This document shows positions 24,389 through 32,776 of a DNA stretch of 64,000 nucleotides, piece by piece. The first letter of the stretch is position 1, and every line of letters begins with the position of its first letter. Location: NCBI GenBank assembly GCA_050287605.1, contig JBNKCG010000045.1:1-64000 (forward strand), given 5' to 3'. The notes below the pieces were generated by a model. It made no database searches and was not told where the DNA came from. It saw nothing but the letters and a program-made list of their open reading frames with translations. The DNA comes from QQUJ01 sp050287605 (GTDB lineage: Bacteria; Pseudomonadota; Gammaproteobacteria; QQUJ01). The position numbers and the translations under genes are program-made.

Positions 24389-24418
24389 GAAAAAAGGTGA
24401 CCTGGGGTCACCTTTTTT
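24389..24418 (-). terminator. Strong terminator between the cytochrome c and dsbA genes
   Basis: Stem GGTGACC / GGTCACC around a TGG loop (24396-24412), flanked by A-runs on one side and TTTTTT on the other. It would end transcripts in either direction; on the minus strand it lies 25 bases beyond the triheme cytochrome gene. Confidence 0.88.
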
Positions 24419-24442
24419 CGTACAGCCACTGTGCCACGAGGA

Positions 24443-25408
24443 CTACTTCAGGTTCGTGACATACTCCGCAACTGCCGCGATCTCGTCGTCGGTCATCTTG
24501 CCGGCGACACCTTGCATGATGCCGTTGAGGTCGTTGGTCCGCGTGCCGGCGCGGAAATCCTTGAGTGCCTTGACCACGTAGGCGGCATGCTGCTTGGCCA
24601 GTCGCGGGAATCCGGCCGCGGGGTTGCCGAGGCCGTCAGGTCCGTGGCAGCCGGCGCAGGCGACCACACCGTTGGCCAGGTTGCCGCGGGTGTAGACCTT
24701 CATGCCGGCATCCAGCAGGGCCGCGTTGCCCTGGGAGTCGCTAGGTGTCTGGGCACTGAAGTAAGCGGCCACGTCCAGCATGTCCTGATCGGAAAGCGTC
24801 TGCGCCATGGGTGACATCAGCTCGTTGGTGCGGGCGCCGTCCTTGAGTGCGTGTAGCTGTTTGACGATGTACCCCGGGGACTGGCCCGCGAGTTTGGGCC
24901 ACACCGGGTTGACGCTGTTGCCGTCGAGGCCGTGACACGCGGCGCAGATCGGAGCCTTGGCCTTGCCCGCCGCGGCGTCGCCGGGAGTTAGTGCTGCCGC
25001 CGCTTCGGGCTTGGTTTCGGCGCTGGGCGTCGGCTGTGCCTCGGCCGCGGGCTGGGCAGCGGCCGGGGCGGGGGCGGGTGCCGCCGGCTGGGCCGTTGCG
25101 CCCTCCTTGGCCTGGGCAACCAGATACTCCACCGCGGCGCGTAGCTCGTCGTCGCTGCAGGTGGCACAGGTGCCCCTGGGCGGCATGGCGTTCAAACCGT
25201 TGGTCACCGACATCACCAGGGCGTCGATCCCCTTGGCGATGCGCGGCGCCCAGGCGGTGGCGTCGCCGCGCTTGGGGGCGCCGGCAGCGCCGGTGTCGTG
25301 GCAGGCGAAACAGGTCTTCTTGAAGACGGCTTCGCCGTCCGCCGCAATGGCAAACGGGGCGGAAGCGGCCGCGGCGACCAGGGTCAGGGTGATGATCAGT
25401 CTTTTCAT
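24443..25408 (-). CDS. Triheme cytochrome c, fused c5-like and c4-like domains
   Basis: A periplasmic electron carrier of 321 residues with a signal peptide (about 1-23). Domain 1 (about 24-105) resembles cytochrome c5: haem motif CFACH, AMPPRG axial Met, and the c5-specific CATCSDDEL Cys pair. An Ala/Pro/Glu-rich linker (about 106-145) leads to a cytochrome c4-like dihaem part with CAACH and CAGCH and two Met ligands (ELMSPMAQ, DLNGIMQG). In Pseudomonas c5- and c4-type proteins are adjacent separate genes; here they are one frame. Likely donor to a terminal oxidase. ATG 25408 follows GAGGAGCGACG. Confidence 0.92.
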   Translation of the reverse strand: MKRLIITLTLVAAAASAPFAIAADGEAVFKKTCFACHDTGAAGAPKRGDATAWAPRIAKGIDALVMSVTNGLNAMPPRGTCATCSDDELRAAVEYLVAQAKEGATAQPAAPAPAPAAAQPAAEAQPTPSAETKPEAAAALTPGDAAAGKAKAPICAACHGLDGNSVNPVWPKLAGQSPGYIVKQLHALKDGARTNELMSPMAQTLSDQDMLDVAAYFSAQTPSDSQGNAALLDAGMKVYTRGNLANGVVACAGCHGPDGLGNPAAGFPRLAKQHAAYVVKALKDFRAGTRTNDLNGIMQGVAGKMTDDEIAAVAEYVTNLK

Positions 25409-25935
25409 CGTCGCTCCTCGAGCGTCGGCTGTCTGGGGCGGGTCCGTTCGCAATGACCTACGAGTCGATCGTGAGGGCAGAGTCGTCGATGCTGGCTCAG
25501 GACCCGGCGCTATGGGCCAGCGTCGATAGTGTTCGCTGTTGTCTGTTCGGTTGACCGTGAACTCTGGCGCGGTCCGTGCCTGTCCAACCCGCACCCGGGT
25601 CGGACTGCGACACGGCTTGCGCCCGGAATATTTTGCGCTTGCCGGCTCCGACGATCTGCTGCCGTGTCACTCGTCGGTGTTCCGATTTCAGAGGTCTTCG
25701 GCGGCGTATCGGTGCTGCGGCACCACCGTCGGACTCGACGCGGCCGATACCCCGGCGCAAAGACCCGTCTGTATACCAACTGGTCGAAAATGGGTCAACT
25801 GAACTGAGGTTATAGGGGGGGCTAAAGCACCTTTTATTGACGGGGCGCAGGTGTGGTCTGCGCCACCGTCGCTACCGCGTCGCCGGTTATAATGATTCGC
25901 TTGTGCAGCCGCCTTACCGGGAGTCCCGCCAGCTT
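25409..25935. other. Divergent intergenic region, cytochrome c / engB
   Basis: 527 bases without a credible gene; short frames on both strands show no family features. It must hold the promoters of the cytochrome gene (minus) and engB (plus). A TATAAT at 25888-25893, 43 bases before the engB ATG, is a good -10 candidate, though its -35 is poor. No RNA gene recognised. Confidence 0.5.
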
Positions 25936-26583
25936 ATGGCACCGTCATCGCTCAATCCCCTCTACCGAAAAGCGACGTTTCTCACCAGCGCCGAACGTCT
26001 GACGCAGGCGCCCGAGGACGACGGCTGGGAGGTCGCCTTCGCCGGGCGGTCGAATGCCGGGAAGTCGAGCGCGATCAACACGGTGACTTGGCAGAAGGCG
26101 CTGGCGCGCACCAGCAAAACCCCCGGCCGCACCCAGCTCATCAATTTTTTTCAGCTCGACGGGCAACGCCGCTTGGTGGATCTGCCCGGTTACGGCTTCG
26201 CCAAGGCCCCGGAAGCGCTCAAGCGGCGCTGGCGCCACAGCATGGAGGAGTATCTGGCCGGACGCCGCAGCCTGCGCGGCCTGGTGCTGGTAATGGACGT
26301 GCGCCACCCGCTCACCGAGTTCGACGGCATGATGATCGATTGGTGCGCGCACGAGGCGCTGCCCCTCCATCTGCTGCTGACCAAGGCGGACAAGCTCAAG
26401 CGCGGGCCGGCCACGGCGACGCTGCATCAGGTGCGGCGTTCTGTCGCGGCGCTGGGGGTGGAGGTGGGGGCGCAACTCTTTTCCGCCCTGAAGCGGACCG
26501 GGGTCGAAGAGCTGCATGCGGTTCTGGATCGCTGGCTGGAGGTGCCGTCGCCGAGGGGTGATACGCCCCTCGCCGTCGAGTAG
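25936..26583 (+). CDS. engB: Ribosome biogenesis GTP-binding protein EngB (YihA/YsxC)
   Basis: A 215-residue essential GTPase needed for assembly of the large ribosomal subunit. Motifs in order: G1 GRSNAGKSS, G2 SKTPGRTQLINFF, G3 DLPGYGFA, G4 LLTKADKL and G5 near LFSALKRTG. The N-terminal ATFLTSA segment is typical. ATG 25936 (M-A-P-S-S-L) agrees with the family start; the frame is open upstream to 25837 without support. It is next to polA, as in Pseudomonas. A terminator follows after about 210 bases. Confidence 0.95.
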   Translation: MAPSSLNPLYRKATFLTSAERLTQAPEDDGWEVAFAGRSNAGKSSAINTVTWQKALARTSKTPGRTQLINFFQLDGQRRLVDLPGYGFAKAPEALKRRWRHSMEEYLAGRRSLRGLVLVMDVRHPLTEFDGMMIDWCAHEALPLHLLLTKADKLKRGPATATLHQVRRSVAALGVEVGAQLFSALKRTGVEELHAVLDRWLEVPSPRGDTPLAVE

Positions 26584-26792
26584 AGTCGTTTCTTTCGTAT
26601 CAGCTGCTGCGGTGAAAGTGTTCACTCACTGACGCCACGCAATCGCCGGTCCTGCCCGGATCGCGGCTCCCCGCCGTGAACTTTTACCCACCCCCGAAGT
26701 CATAGATTTCGAGTGTCGGTGCCCGATGCTCTTCCCGCTATCCCTCCCTTAGCGGGTCAGTCGCCCGGAATCCCCAACCGGGTGGCTTCTTG

Positions 26793-26834
26793 AAGGCCCC
26801 GGTTTTCCCCCCTTTTGGCCGGGGCCTTTTTTCT
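26793..26834 (+). terminator. Rho-independent terminator downstream of engB
   Basis: A 10-bp stem, AAGGCCCCGG (26793-26802) with CCGGGGCCTT (26819-26828), loop of 16 bases, followed by TTTTCTTTTT. The A/T-flanked stem could work in both directions between engB and polA. Confidence 0.75.
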
Positions 26835-26888
26835 TTTTCCGTTCGAGGCGCGAATGTCCCAATCGGATTGAGAATTCATCTCGCGCAA

Positions 26889-27022
26889 AGACGCCAAGAA
26901 CGCAACGGGACGCGAAGCAGCCCTAATGCTGGTGTGCAGGGGTACCCGCTTCATGTCGGAGCGGGCGGAGCCTGGCGCTACCCCAACAATGACACTTGGC
27001 GAGCTCTGCGTTCTTGGCGTCT
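26889..27022. repeat. Inverted pair of a dispersed intergenic repeat
   Basis: AGACGCCAAGAACGCA at 26889-26904 recurs as its exact reverse complement at 27007-27022. A related unit (TTTGCGTCC..TGGCG..CTTGGCGAGAG) is at 34541-34568. Units of this sort are common in intergenic DNA of many GC-rich proteobacteria. The 102 bases between the arms contain no gene. Confidence 0.65.
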
Positions 27023-27149
27023 CGACTCTGGCTCCTGCTTCGTCCTACCTCCTGCATCTGACCCACAGGGATGTGGGAAATGCAGTGGGATTGCCGGGAG
27101 CAATCCCTGCCATGCAGTCGTTTGCGCGAAACCTGTTCTACCCGGGTTT

Positions 27150-29852
27150 TCAGTGTGCCTCGTCCCAGTTGTCACCCACGCCGATGTCCACCACCAGCGG
27201 TACCGCCAGCTCGGCCGCTCCGCTCATCATGCGGCGCACGGCGTCGGTGAGCGTTGCGACCTCCGACTTCGCGACTTCGAACACCAGTTCGTCGTGCACC
27301 TGCATGATCATGCGCGCGCCGCGCGGTTTGGCCTGCAGCCAGGCGTCGATGGCGAGCATGGCGCGCTTGATGATGTCCGCCGCGGTGCCCTGCATGGGGG
27401 CGTTGATGGCGATGCGCTCGGCGGCGCCGCGGCGGTTCGGGTTGCTGGAGCTGATGTCGGGCACGTAGAGGCGCCGGCCGTAGAGGGTGCTGACGTAGCC
27501 CTGTTCCTTGGCGCGCTGTCGGGTCTGGTCCATGTAGTCGCGCACGCCGGGGTAGCGGTGGAAGTAGCGATCCACGTACTCGCGGGCGTCATTCAATGGA
27601 ATGCCCAATTGGCGCCCCAGCCCGAAGGCCGACATGCCGTAGATGAGACCGAAGTTGATCGCCTTGGCCGCGCGGCGCTGCTCCTTGGTGACGGCATCCA
27701 GCGGCATGCCGAACACCTCGGAGGCGGTGGCGGTGTGGATGTCCTGGCCGGAGGCGAAGGCCTTGAGCAGCCCCTCGTCGCCCGACAGGTGGGCCATGAT
27801 GCGCAGCTCGATCTGCGAGTAGTCGGCCGCCAGCAGCCGGTGACCTTCGGGGGCGATGAAGGCCTGGCGGATGCGCCGTCCCTCCTCGGTGCGCACCGGG
27901 ATGTTCTGCAGGTTGGGATCGCTGGAGGAGAGCCGCCCGGTGGCCGCTACCGCCTGGTGGTAGGAGGTGTGGACGCGCCCGGTGTGCGGGTTGATCTGCT
28001 CGGGCAACCGGTCGGTGTAGGTGGACTGCAGCTTGCTCAGCGAACGGTAGTCCAGGATCAGCCGCGGCAGTTCGTAGTCCAGCGCCAGGTCCTGGAGCAC
28101 GTTCTCCGCCGTGGAGGGCTGGCCCTTGGGCGTCTTGGCCAGCACCGGCAGCTCCATCTTGTCGTAGAGGATCTCCTGCAGCTGCTTGGGCGAACCCAGG
28201 TTGAAGGGCTGGCCCGCCGCGCGGTAGGCGTCCTGCTCGATGTCGTGCAGGCGCCGGCCGATCTCATGGCTCTGGCGGCGCAGCATGGCGGCGTCGATGA
28301 GCACGCCGGTGCGCTCGATGCGCGACAGCACCGGTACCAGCGGGATCTCGATCTGCTCGAAGATGGCGCGCGGACCTTCCTGCTCGGCGAGGCTCGGCCA
28401 CAGGGTCTGGTGCAGTCCCAGGGTGACGTCGGCATCCTCGGCGGCGTAGGGGGTGGCCTGTTCCAGCGCCACCTGGTTGAAGGTGATCTGCTTCTTGCCC
28501 TTGCCGGCCACGTCCTCGAAATGGATGGTCTCGTGGCCCAGGTGCTTGAGGGCCAGGGTGTCCATGTCGTGGCGGTTGGCGGTGCTGTCCAGCACGTAGC
28601 TCTCCAGCATGGTGTCGAAGGCGATGCCGCGCAGCGTCACGCCGTGGTTGGCCAGTACGCTCATGTCGTACTTGAGGTGGTGGCCCACCTTGGCTTTTTC
28701 TGGATCTTCCAGCAGCGGCCGGAGGGCGGCGAGCACCGCATCGCGATCCAGTTGATCCGGCGCGCCGGGGTAGTCGTGGGCCACCGGTAGGTAGGCGGCC
28801 TGACCGCGTTCTACCGCGAACGAGAGTCCCACCAGTTGCGCTTCCATATAGTCGAGGCTGGTGGTTTCGGTGTCGAAGGCGATCAGCTCGGCCTGTTCCA
28901 GGCGCTGGCGCCAGGTGTCGAACTGCGCTTGGGTAAGGATGGTGTCGTACTCGGCCTTTGCCTTGGCGGCGGGTGGGGCGGCCGGTCGGCCGCCGCCGTC
29001 CAGCTCACTGAGCCAGCCCTTGAACTCCAGGCGCTGGAACAGCGTGCGCAGCGTGTCGGTATCGGATTCGCCGGGGGTGAGTGTGTCGGGCCGCTCTTCC
29101 AGCGCCACGTCGCAGCGGATGGTGGCCAGTTCGCGCGACAGTTCCAACTGGTCCAGGTGCTCGCGCAGGTTCTCGCCCACTTTGCCCTTCACTTCGTCGG
29201 CTCGTGCCTTGAGGCTGTCCAGGTCGCCGAATTCGGCCAGCCACTTGGCGGCGGTTTTGGGCCCCACCTTGGGTACGCCGGGGATGTTGTCGGAGGTGTC
29301 GCCCACCAGCGCCAGCAGGTCGATGATGCGCTCGGGCGGCACGCCGAATTTCTCCTCCACCCCGGCGCGGTCCAGGGTGGTGTTGCTCATGGTGTTGACC
29401 AGGGTGACGTGTGGGCTCACCAGCTGTGCCAGGTCCTTGTCGGAGGTGGAGATGACTGTCTCCAGTCCCTGTGCGGTGGCCTGGGTCGCCAAGGTGCCGA
29501 TGACGTCGTCGGCTTCGACGCCGGCGATTTGCAGCAACGGTAGTCCCATGGCGCGGATCACCGCGTGCAGCGGCGCCACCTGGGCGCGCAGCTCGTCGGG
29601 CATGGGTGGGCGGTGGGCCTTGTACTCGCTGTACAGGTCGTCGCGGAAGGTCTTGCCGGGGGCGTCGAACACCACGGCGATGTGTGCCGGTTGGTAGTCC
29701 TGGATCAGCTTGCGGATCATGTTGATGACCCCGTACACTGCGCCGGTCGGTTCGCCCTGGGCGTTGGTCAGCGGCGGCAGGGCATGGAAAGCGCGGTAGA
29801 GGTAGGAGCTGCCATCGATCAGGACCAGGCGAGGCGCTGCATTCTGGGGCAT
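27150..29852 (-). CDS. polA: DNA polymerase I
   Basis: A 900-residue three-domain polymerase for repair and Okazaki-fragment processing. Domain 1 (about 5-290) is the 5'-3' nuclease (LVLIDGSSYLYRAFHALP, GVEADDVIGTLA, GDTSDNIPGVPKVGPKTA). Domain 2 (about 320-500) is the 3'-5' exonuclease and keeps its acidic residues (LIAFDTETTSLD). Domain 3 is the polymerase: ADYSQIELRIMAHLS (motif A), RRAAKAINFGLIYGMSAFGL (motif B) and MQVHDELVFEV (motif C). ATG 29852 begins MPQNAAPRLVLIDG. Divergent from the LOG gene. Confidence 0.97.
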   Translation of the reverse strand: MPQNAAPRLVLIDGSSYLYRAFHALPPLTNAQGEPTGAVYGVINMIRKLIQDYQPAHIAVVFDAPGKTFRDDLYSEYKAHRPPMPDELRAQVAPLHAVIRAMGLPLLQIAGVEADDVIGTLATQATAQGLETVISTSDKDLAQLVSPHVTLVNTMSNTTLDRAGVEEKFGVPPERIIDLLALVGDTSDNIPGVPKVGPKTAAKWLAEFGDLDSLKARADEVKGKVGENLREHLDQLELSRELATIRCDVALEERPDTLTPGESDTDTLRTLFQRLEFKGWLSELDGGGRPAAPPAAKAKAEYDTILTQAQFDTWRQRLEQAELIAFDTETTSLDYMEAQLVGLSFAVERGQAAYLPVAHDYPGAPDQLDRDAVLAALRPLLEDPEKAKVGHHLKYDMSVLANHGVTLRGIAFDTMLESYVLDSTANRHDMDTLALKHLGHETIHFEDVAGKGKKQITFNQVALEQATPYAAEDADVTLGLHQTLWPSLAEQEGPRAIFEQIEIPLVPVLSRIERTGVLIDAAMLRRQSHEIGRRLHDIEQDAYRAAGQPFNLGSPKQLQEILYDKMELPVLAKTPKGQPSTAENVLQDLALDYELPRLILDYRSLSKLQSTYTDRLPEQINPHTGRVHTSYHQAVAATGRLSSSDPNLQNIPVRTEEGRRIRQAFIAPEGHRLLAADYSQIELRIMAHLSGDEGLLKAFASGQDIHTATASEVFGMPLDAVTKEQRRAAKAINFGLIYGMSAFGLGRQLGIPLNDAREYVDRYFHRYPGVRDYMDQTRQRAKEQGYVSTLYGRRLYVPDISSSNPNRRGAAERIAINAPMQGTAADIIKRAMLAIDAWLQAKPRGARMIMQVHDELVFEVAKSEVATLTDAVRRMMSGAAELAVPLVVDIGVGDNWDEAH

Positions 29853-30025
29853 GGTGGTTTCCGGGGCTCGCGGTAAAGGCAATCATTATACGGGCTGTCG
29901 GCGAAACTACCGGCGCGGCCCACCGATCTAAGTAGTTCCATTCCTATCAGCCGACAGGTTTCCCACGTTGTTGCCGACATCGGCCGTACCGCCGCCGGCA
30001 GACTGTTGTCCAAAGGTAGCAAACC

Positions 30026-30751
30026 ATGAATGACGAACAGAAAAGCATGCATCCGGGCTTGACCCCTGTGGATGACACCCACCTGACACGCGAGTCGTGG
30101 AAGGTGTTCCAGATCATGGCCGAGTTCGTTGAAGGCTTCGAACGCCTGGCCGGTATCCGTCCTTCGGTGAGCTTCTTCGGCTCGGCGCGCACCGCGCCCG
30201 ATCATCGCTACTACAAGCTGGCCGAAGACATCGCCCGCGAACTCTCCAACGCCGGCTTCTCGGTGGTGAGCGGCGGCGGTCCGGGCATCATGGAGGCGGC
30301 CAACAAGGGCGCACAGGCCGGCAAGTCGCCCAGCATCGGACTCAACATCCAGCTGCCGGCGGAGCAGGCGGGCAACCCCTATCAGGACATCGCGCTGCAC
30401 TTCCGTCACTTCTTTTCGCGCAAGGTGATGTTCGTGAAGTACGCCTCGGCCTACGTGGTGCTGCCGGGCGGCTTCGGCACCCTCGACGAACTGGCCGAGA
30501 TCCTCACCCTGGTGCAGACCGGCAAGAGCCGGCGCATCCCCATCATCCTGGTGCACACGCCGTTCTGGAGCGGGCTGATCGACTGGTTCAAAGAGGCGCT
30601 GTTGGCCGAGGGGACGATTTCGGCAGAAGACTTCGACCTGTTCCGTGTGCTGGACACGCCCAAGGAAGTGGTCGATGCTATTTTCACGCACTATGAACAC
30701 CGCAGCTTCGAACCCTCCGCCCGCGAACGCGAACTGCTGCTCGAACTGTAA
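30026..30751 (+). CDS. LOG family protein (TIGR00730-type Rossmann fold)
   Basis: A 241-residue protein of the lysine decarboxylase-like/LOG family. It has the signature SGGGPGIMEAANKGA (about 91-105) and PGGFGTLDELAEILTL (about 148-163). Members act as nucleotide 5'-monophosphate phosphoribohydrolases or nucleosidases; the exact substrate here is not known. ATG 30026 follows AAAGGTAGCAAACC. The next gene begins nine bases after its stop, suggesting a LOG-DUF2782-thrB operon. Confidence 0.9.
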   Translation: MNDEQKSMHPGLTPVDDTHLTRESWKVFQIMAEFVEGFERLAGIRPSVSFFGSARTAPDHRYYKLAEDIARELSNAGFSVVSGGGPGIMEAANKGAQAGKSPSIGLNIQLPAEQAGNPYQDIALHFRHFFSRKVMFVKYASAYVVLPGGFGTLDELAEILTLVQTGKSRRIPIILVHTPFWSGLIDWFKEALLAEGTISAEDFDLFRVLDTPKEVVDAIFTHYEHRSFEPSARERELLLEL

Positions 30752-30760
30752 GGACACCGC

Positions 30761-31093
30761 ATGCGACTGCTGCTACCCGCCGGTTTGTTGCTACTGAGCA
30801 TGGTTTCCCATGCCCAGCAGTCACCGCCCAGCGCCACCCCCAAAGAGGCCGAACCGCCCCCGCTGCCGGAAGAGGGCGCGGTTCCCGAGCCCGAGGTGCG
30901 CATCATCCACAAGGGAGAGGAGACCCTGCGCGAGTACCGCGTACAGGGCAAGCTGGTGGCGGTGCAGGTCATCCCCAAACATGGCGCTCCCTACTACCTG
31001 GTGGACGCCGACGGCGACGGCAGCCTGGAGACCCGCAGCAACGACCTGGAGCCCAACATCCTGATCCCCGGTTGGGTGATCAAGCGCTGGTGA
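30761..31093 (+). CDS. DUF2782 periplasmic protein
   Basis: A 110-residue secreted protein. Signal peptide about 1-18 (M-R-L-L-L-P-A-G...S-H-A-Q), then a Pro/Glu-rich spacer and a compact domain (VRIIHKGEETLREYRVQGKLVAVQVIPKHG; ending ILIPGWVIKRW). This matches DUF2782, which precedes thrB in many gammaproteobacteria. Function unknown. It lies nine bases after the LOG gene and 50 bases before thrB. Confidence 0.9.
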   Translation: MRLLLPAGLLLLSMVSHAQQSPPSATPKEAEPPPLPEEGAVPEPEVRIIHKGEETLREYRVQGKLVAVQVIPKHGAPYYLVDADGDGSLETRSNDLEPNILIPGWVIKRW

Positions 31094-31142
31094 TTCTCGC
31101 CGCGCCGGGCTGTGCCGGCGCGCACTTTTTCGATCCCGATTG

Positions 31143-32093
31143 ATGGCCGTCTATACCCCCGTCGACGACCATGCGCTGTCTGGGCTGCTGGCCGGATTCG
31201 CTGTCGGCGAGCTGGTACGCAGTGCGCCCATCCACACCGGCATAGAGAATACCAACTACTTCGTCACCACCACCGCGGGCGAGTTCGTGCTCACCCTGTT
31301 CGAAACCGTGGCCGAGACCGATCTGCCGTACTGCCTGGCGTTGATGGGCTGGTTGGCCGAGTGCGGGGTACCCAGCGCCCACCCGGTTGCCGACCGCCGC
31401 GGCGAGGTGCTGACGCGGCTCAACGGGCGTCCGGCCGCTTTGGTACAGAGGCTGCAGGGTGTCAGTGTTGTCCGACCGACCGCCCGGCACTGTGCGCAGG
31501 CCGGCCGTTTGCTGGCGCAACTGCACCTGGCGGGCCGGGGTTTCGCCATGAGCAGACCTAACCCTCGCGGTGCCGTTTGGCGTCACGACGCGGCGAATCG
31601 GCTGCTGCCGCGGCTGGACGGGCAGGCGGCGCACCTGCTGGAGAGCGAGATCCGCTGTCAGCAGCGATGGGACGACGCCCTACTGCCGCGGGGTGTGGTG
31701 CACGCCGATCTGTTTCGCGACAACGTCCTGTTCGATGCCGAAGGGGTGAGCGGCGTGGTCGATTTCTACTATGCCTGCACCGATGCGTTTGTTTTCGACC
31801 TGGCGGTGACGGCCAACGACTGGTGTTGCGACGAAGAGGGGCGCTGGCGTGAGCCGCAGCTCGCCGCCTTGCTGGAAGGCTACTCGCGGGAGCGCACCGT
31901 CAGCGCCGCAGAGCGCGACGCCTGGCCTATGGCGCTGCGCTCGGCGGCGCTGCGCTTCTGGCTGTCGCGGCTGCTGGACAGCCACTTCCCGCGCGACGGC
32001 TACGGCGACTACGCCAAAGACCCCGGGGAGTACCAACGCATCCTCGAACGCCGCATCGCGGACGGCGAAAAGACGGCGTGCCATCTGCGCTGA
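31143..32093 (+). CDS. thrB: Homoserine kinase, aminoglycoside-phosphotransferase-like type
   Basis: Phosphorylates homoserine in threonine biosynthesis. The 316-residue protein belongs to the APH-fold (type II) homoserine kinases, not the GHMP type of E. coli. Motifs: GIENTNYFVTTTAGEFVLTLFE at the N-terminal lobe, the catalytic loop VVHADLFRDNVLFD (H-x-D-L-x-x-x-N) and the metal-binding SGVVDFYYAC. ATG 31143 has CCCGATTG upstream and no strong ribosome-binding site; TTG 31140 is adjacent. Position after DUF2782 and near polA matches Pseudomonas. Confidence 0.93.
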   Translation: MAVYTPVDDHALSGLLAGFAVGELVRSAPIHTGIENTNYFVTTTAGEFVLTLFETVAETDLPYCLALMGWLAECGVPSAHPVADRRGEVLTRLNGRPAALVQRLQGVSVVRPTARHCAQAGRLLAQLHLAGRGFAMSRPNPRGAVWRHDAANRLLPRLDGQAAHLLESEIRCQQRWDDALLPRGVVHADLFRDNVLFDAEGVSGVVDFYYACTDAFVFDLAVTANDWCCDEEGRWREPQLAALLEGYSRERTVSAAERDAWPMALRSAALRFWLSRLLDSHFPRDGYGDYAKDPGEYQRILERRIADGEKTACHLR

Positions 32094-32174
32094 CGCTGCG
32101 GCTCGCCACGGCGGCCCGACCCCGTCTGGTGTACAATTTCCAACCTTTGACGTCACTTTCCCTAGGACACCGAT

Positions 32175-32717
32175 GTGGAACAGTATCGCGGAACCACCAT
32201 CCTCGCCGTGCGCCGCAACGGCGTGGTCGTGATTGGCGGTGACGGCCAGGTCACCCTCGGCAACACCATCATGAAGGGCAACGCGCGCAAGGTGCGCCGG
32301 CTCTACAACGGCCGCGTGGTGGCCGGTTTCGCCGGCGGCACGGCGGATGCGTTCACCCTGTTCGAGCGCTTCGAAGGCAAGCTGGAGAAGCACAGCGGTA
32401 ACCTCACCCGCGCCGCCGTGGAGCTGGCCAAGGACTGGCGTACCGACCGCATGCTGCGCCGCCTGGAGGCGCTGCTCATCGTCGCCGACGGCGAGACCAG
32501 CCTGGTGTTGTCGGGCAACGGTGACGTCATCGAACCCGAACACGACCTGGTGGCCATCGGTTCCGGAGGCTCCTTCGCCCAGGCTGCGGCCCGGGCGCTG
32601 ATGGAAAACACCGAACTGTCGGCGCGCGAGATCGTCGAACGGGCGATGAGTATCGCAGCCGACATCTGCATCTACACCAATCGCAATCTGGTGATGGAAG
32701 AGCTGACGGGTGATTGA
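32175..32717 (+). CDS. hslV: ATP-dependent protease subunit HslV
   Basis: Peptidase subunit of the HslVU protease, N-terminal-nucleophile family, 180 residues. A short propeptide M-E-Q-Y-R-G is followed by TTILAVRRNG, where Thr7 becomes the catalytic N-terminus after processing. GDGQVTLGN, FAGGTADAFTLFERFE and LAKDWRTDRMLRRLEALL are diagnostic. The start is GTG 32175 after CTAGGACACCGAT. hslU follows 59 bases downstream in the usual order. A heat-shock promoter would be expected; I find only a rough CCCCGTCT at about 32122 and a TACAAT near 32132. Confidence 0.96.
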   Translation: MEQYRGTTILAVRRNGVVVIGGDGQVTLGNTIMKGNARKVRRLYNGRVVAGFAGGTADAFTLFERFEGKLEKHSGNLTRAAVELAKDWRTDRMLRRLEALLIVADGETSLVLSGNGDVIEPEHDLVAIGSGGSFAQAAARALMENTELSAREIVERAMSIAADICIYTNRNLVMEELTGD

Positions 32718-32776
32718 GTTTGGTTGCGTGTCTTGGCGCGAGACGAGGCTGTGAAATACGAGGAACAGAGCTGCAT

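Larger units (their letters stand above)
26584..27149. other. Intergenic region between engB and polA with repeat units
   Basis: 566 bases with no gene on either strand that I can support. It contains the hairpin terminator at 26793-26834 and a pair of inverted 16-base repeats at 26889-26904 and 27007-27022. The rest is non-coding sequence between the convergent ends of engB and polA. Confidence 0.5.

Noticed and set aside
26790..28790. A 666-codon open frame antisense to polA
   Set aside because: It is the shadow of a GC-rich gene; polA on the other strand has all family motifs and this frame has none.
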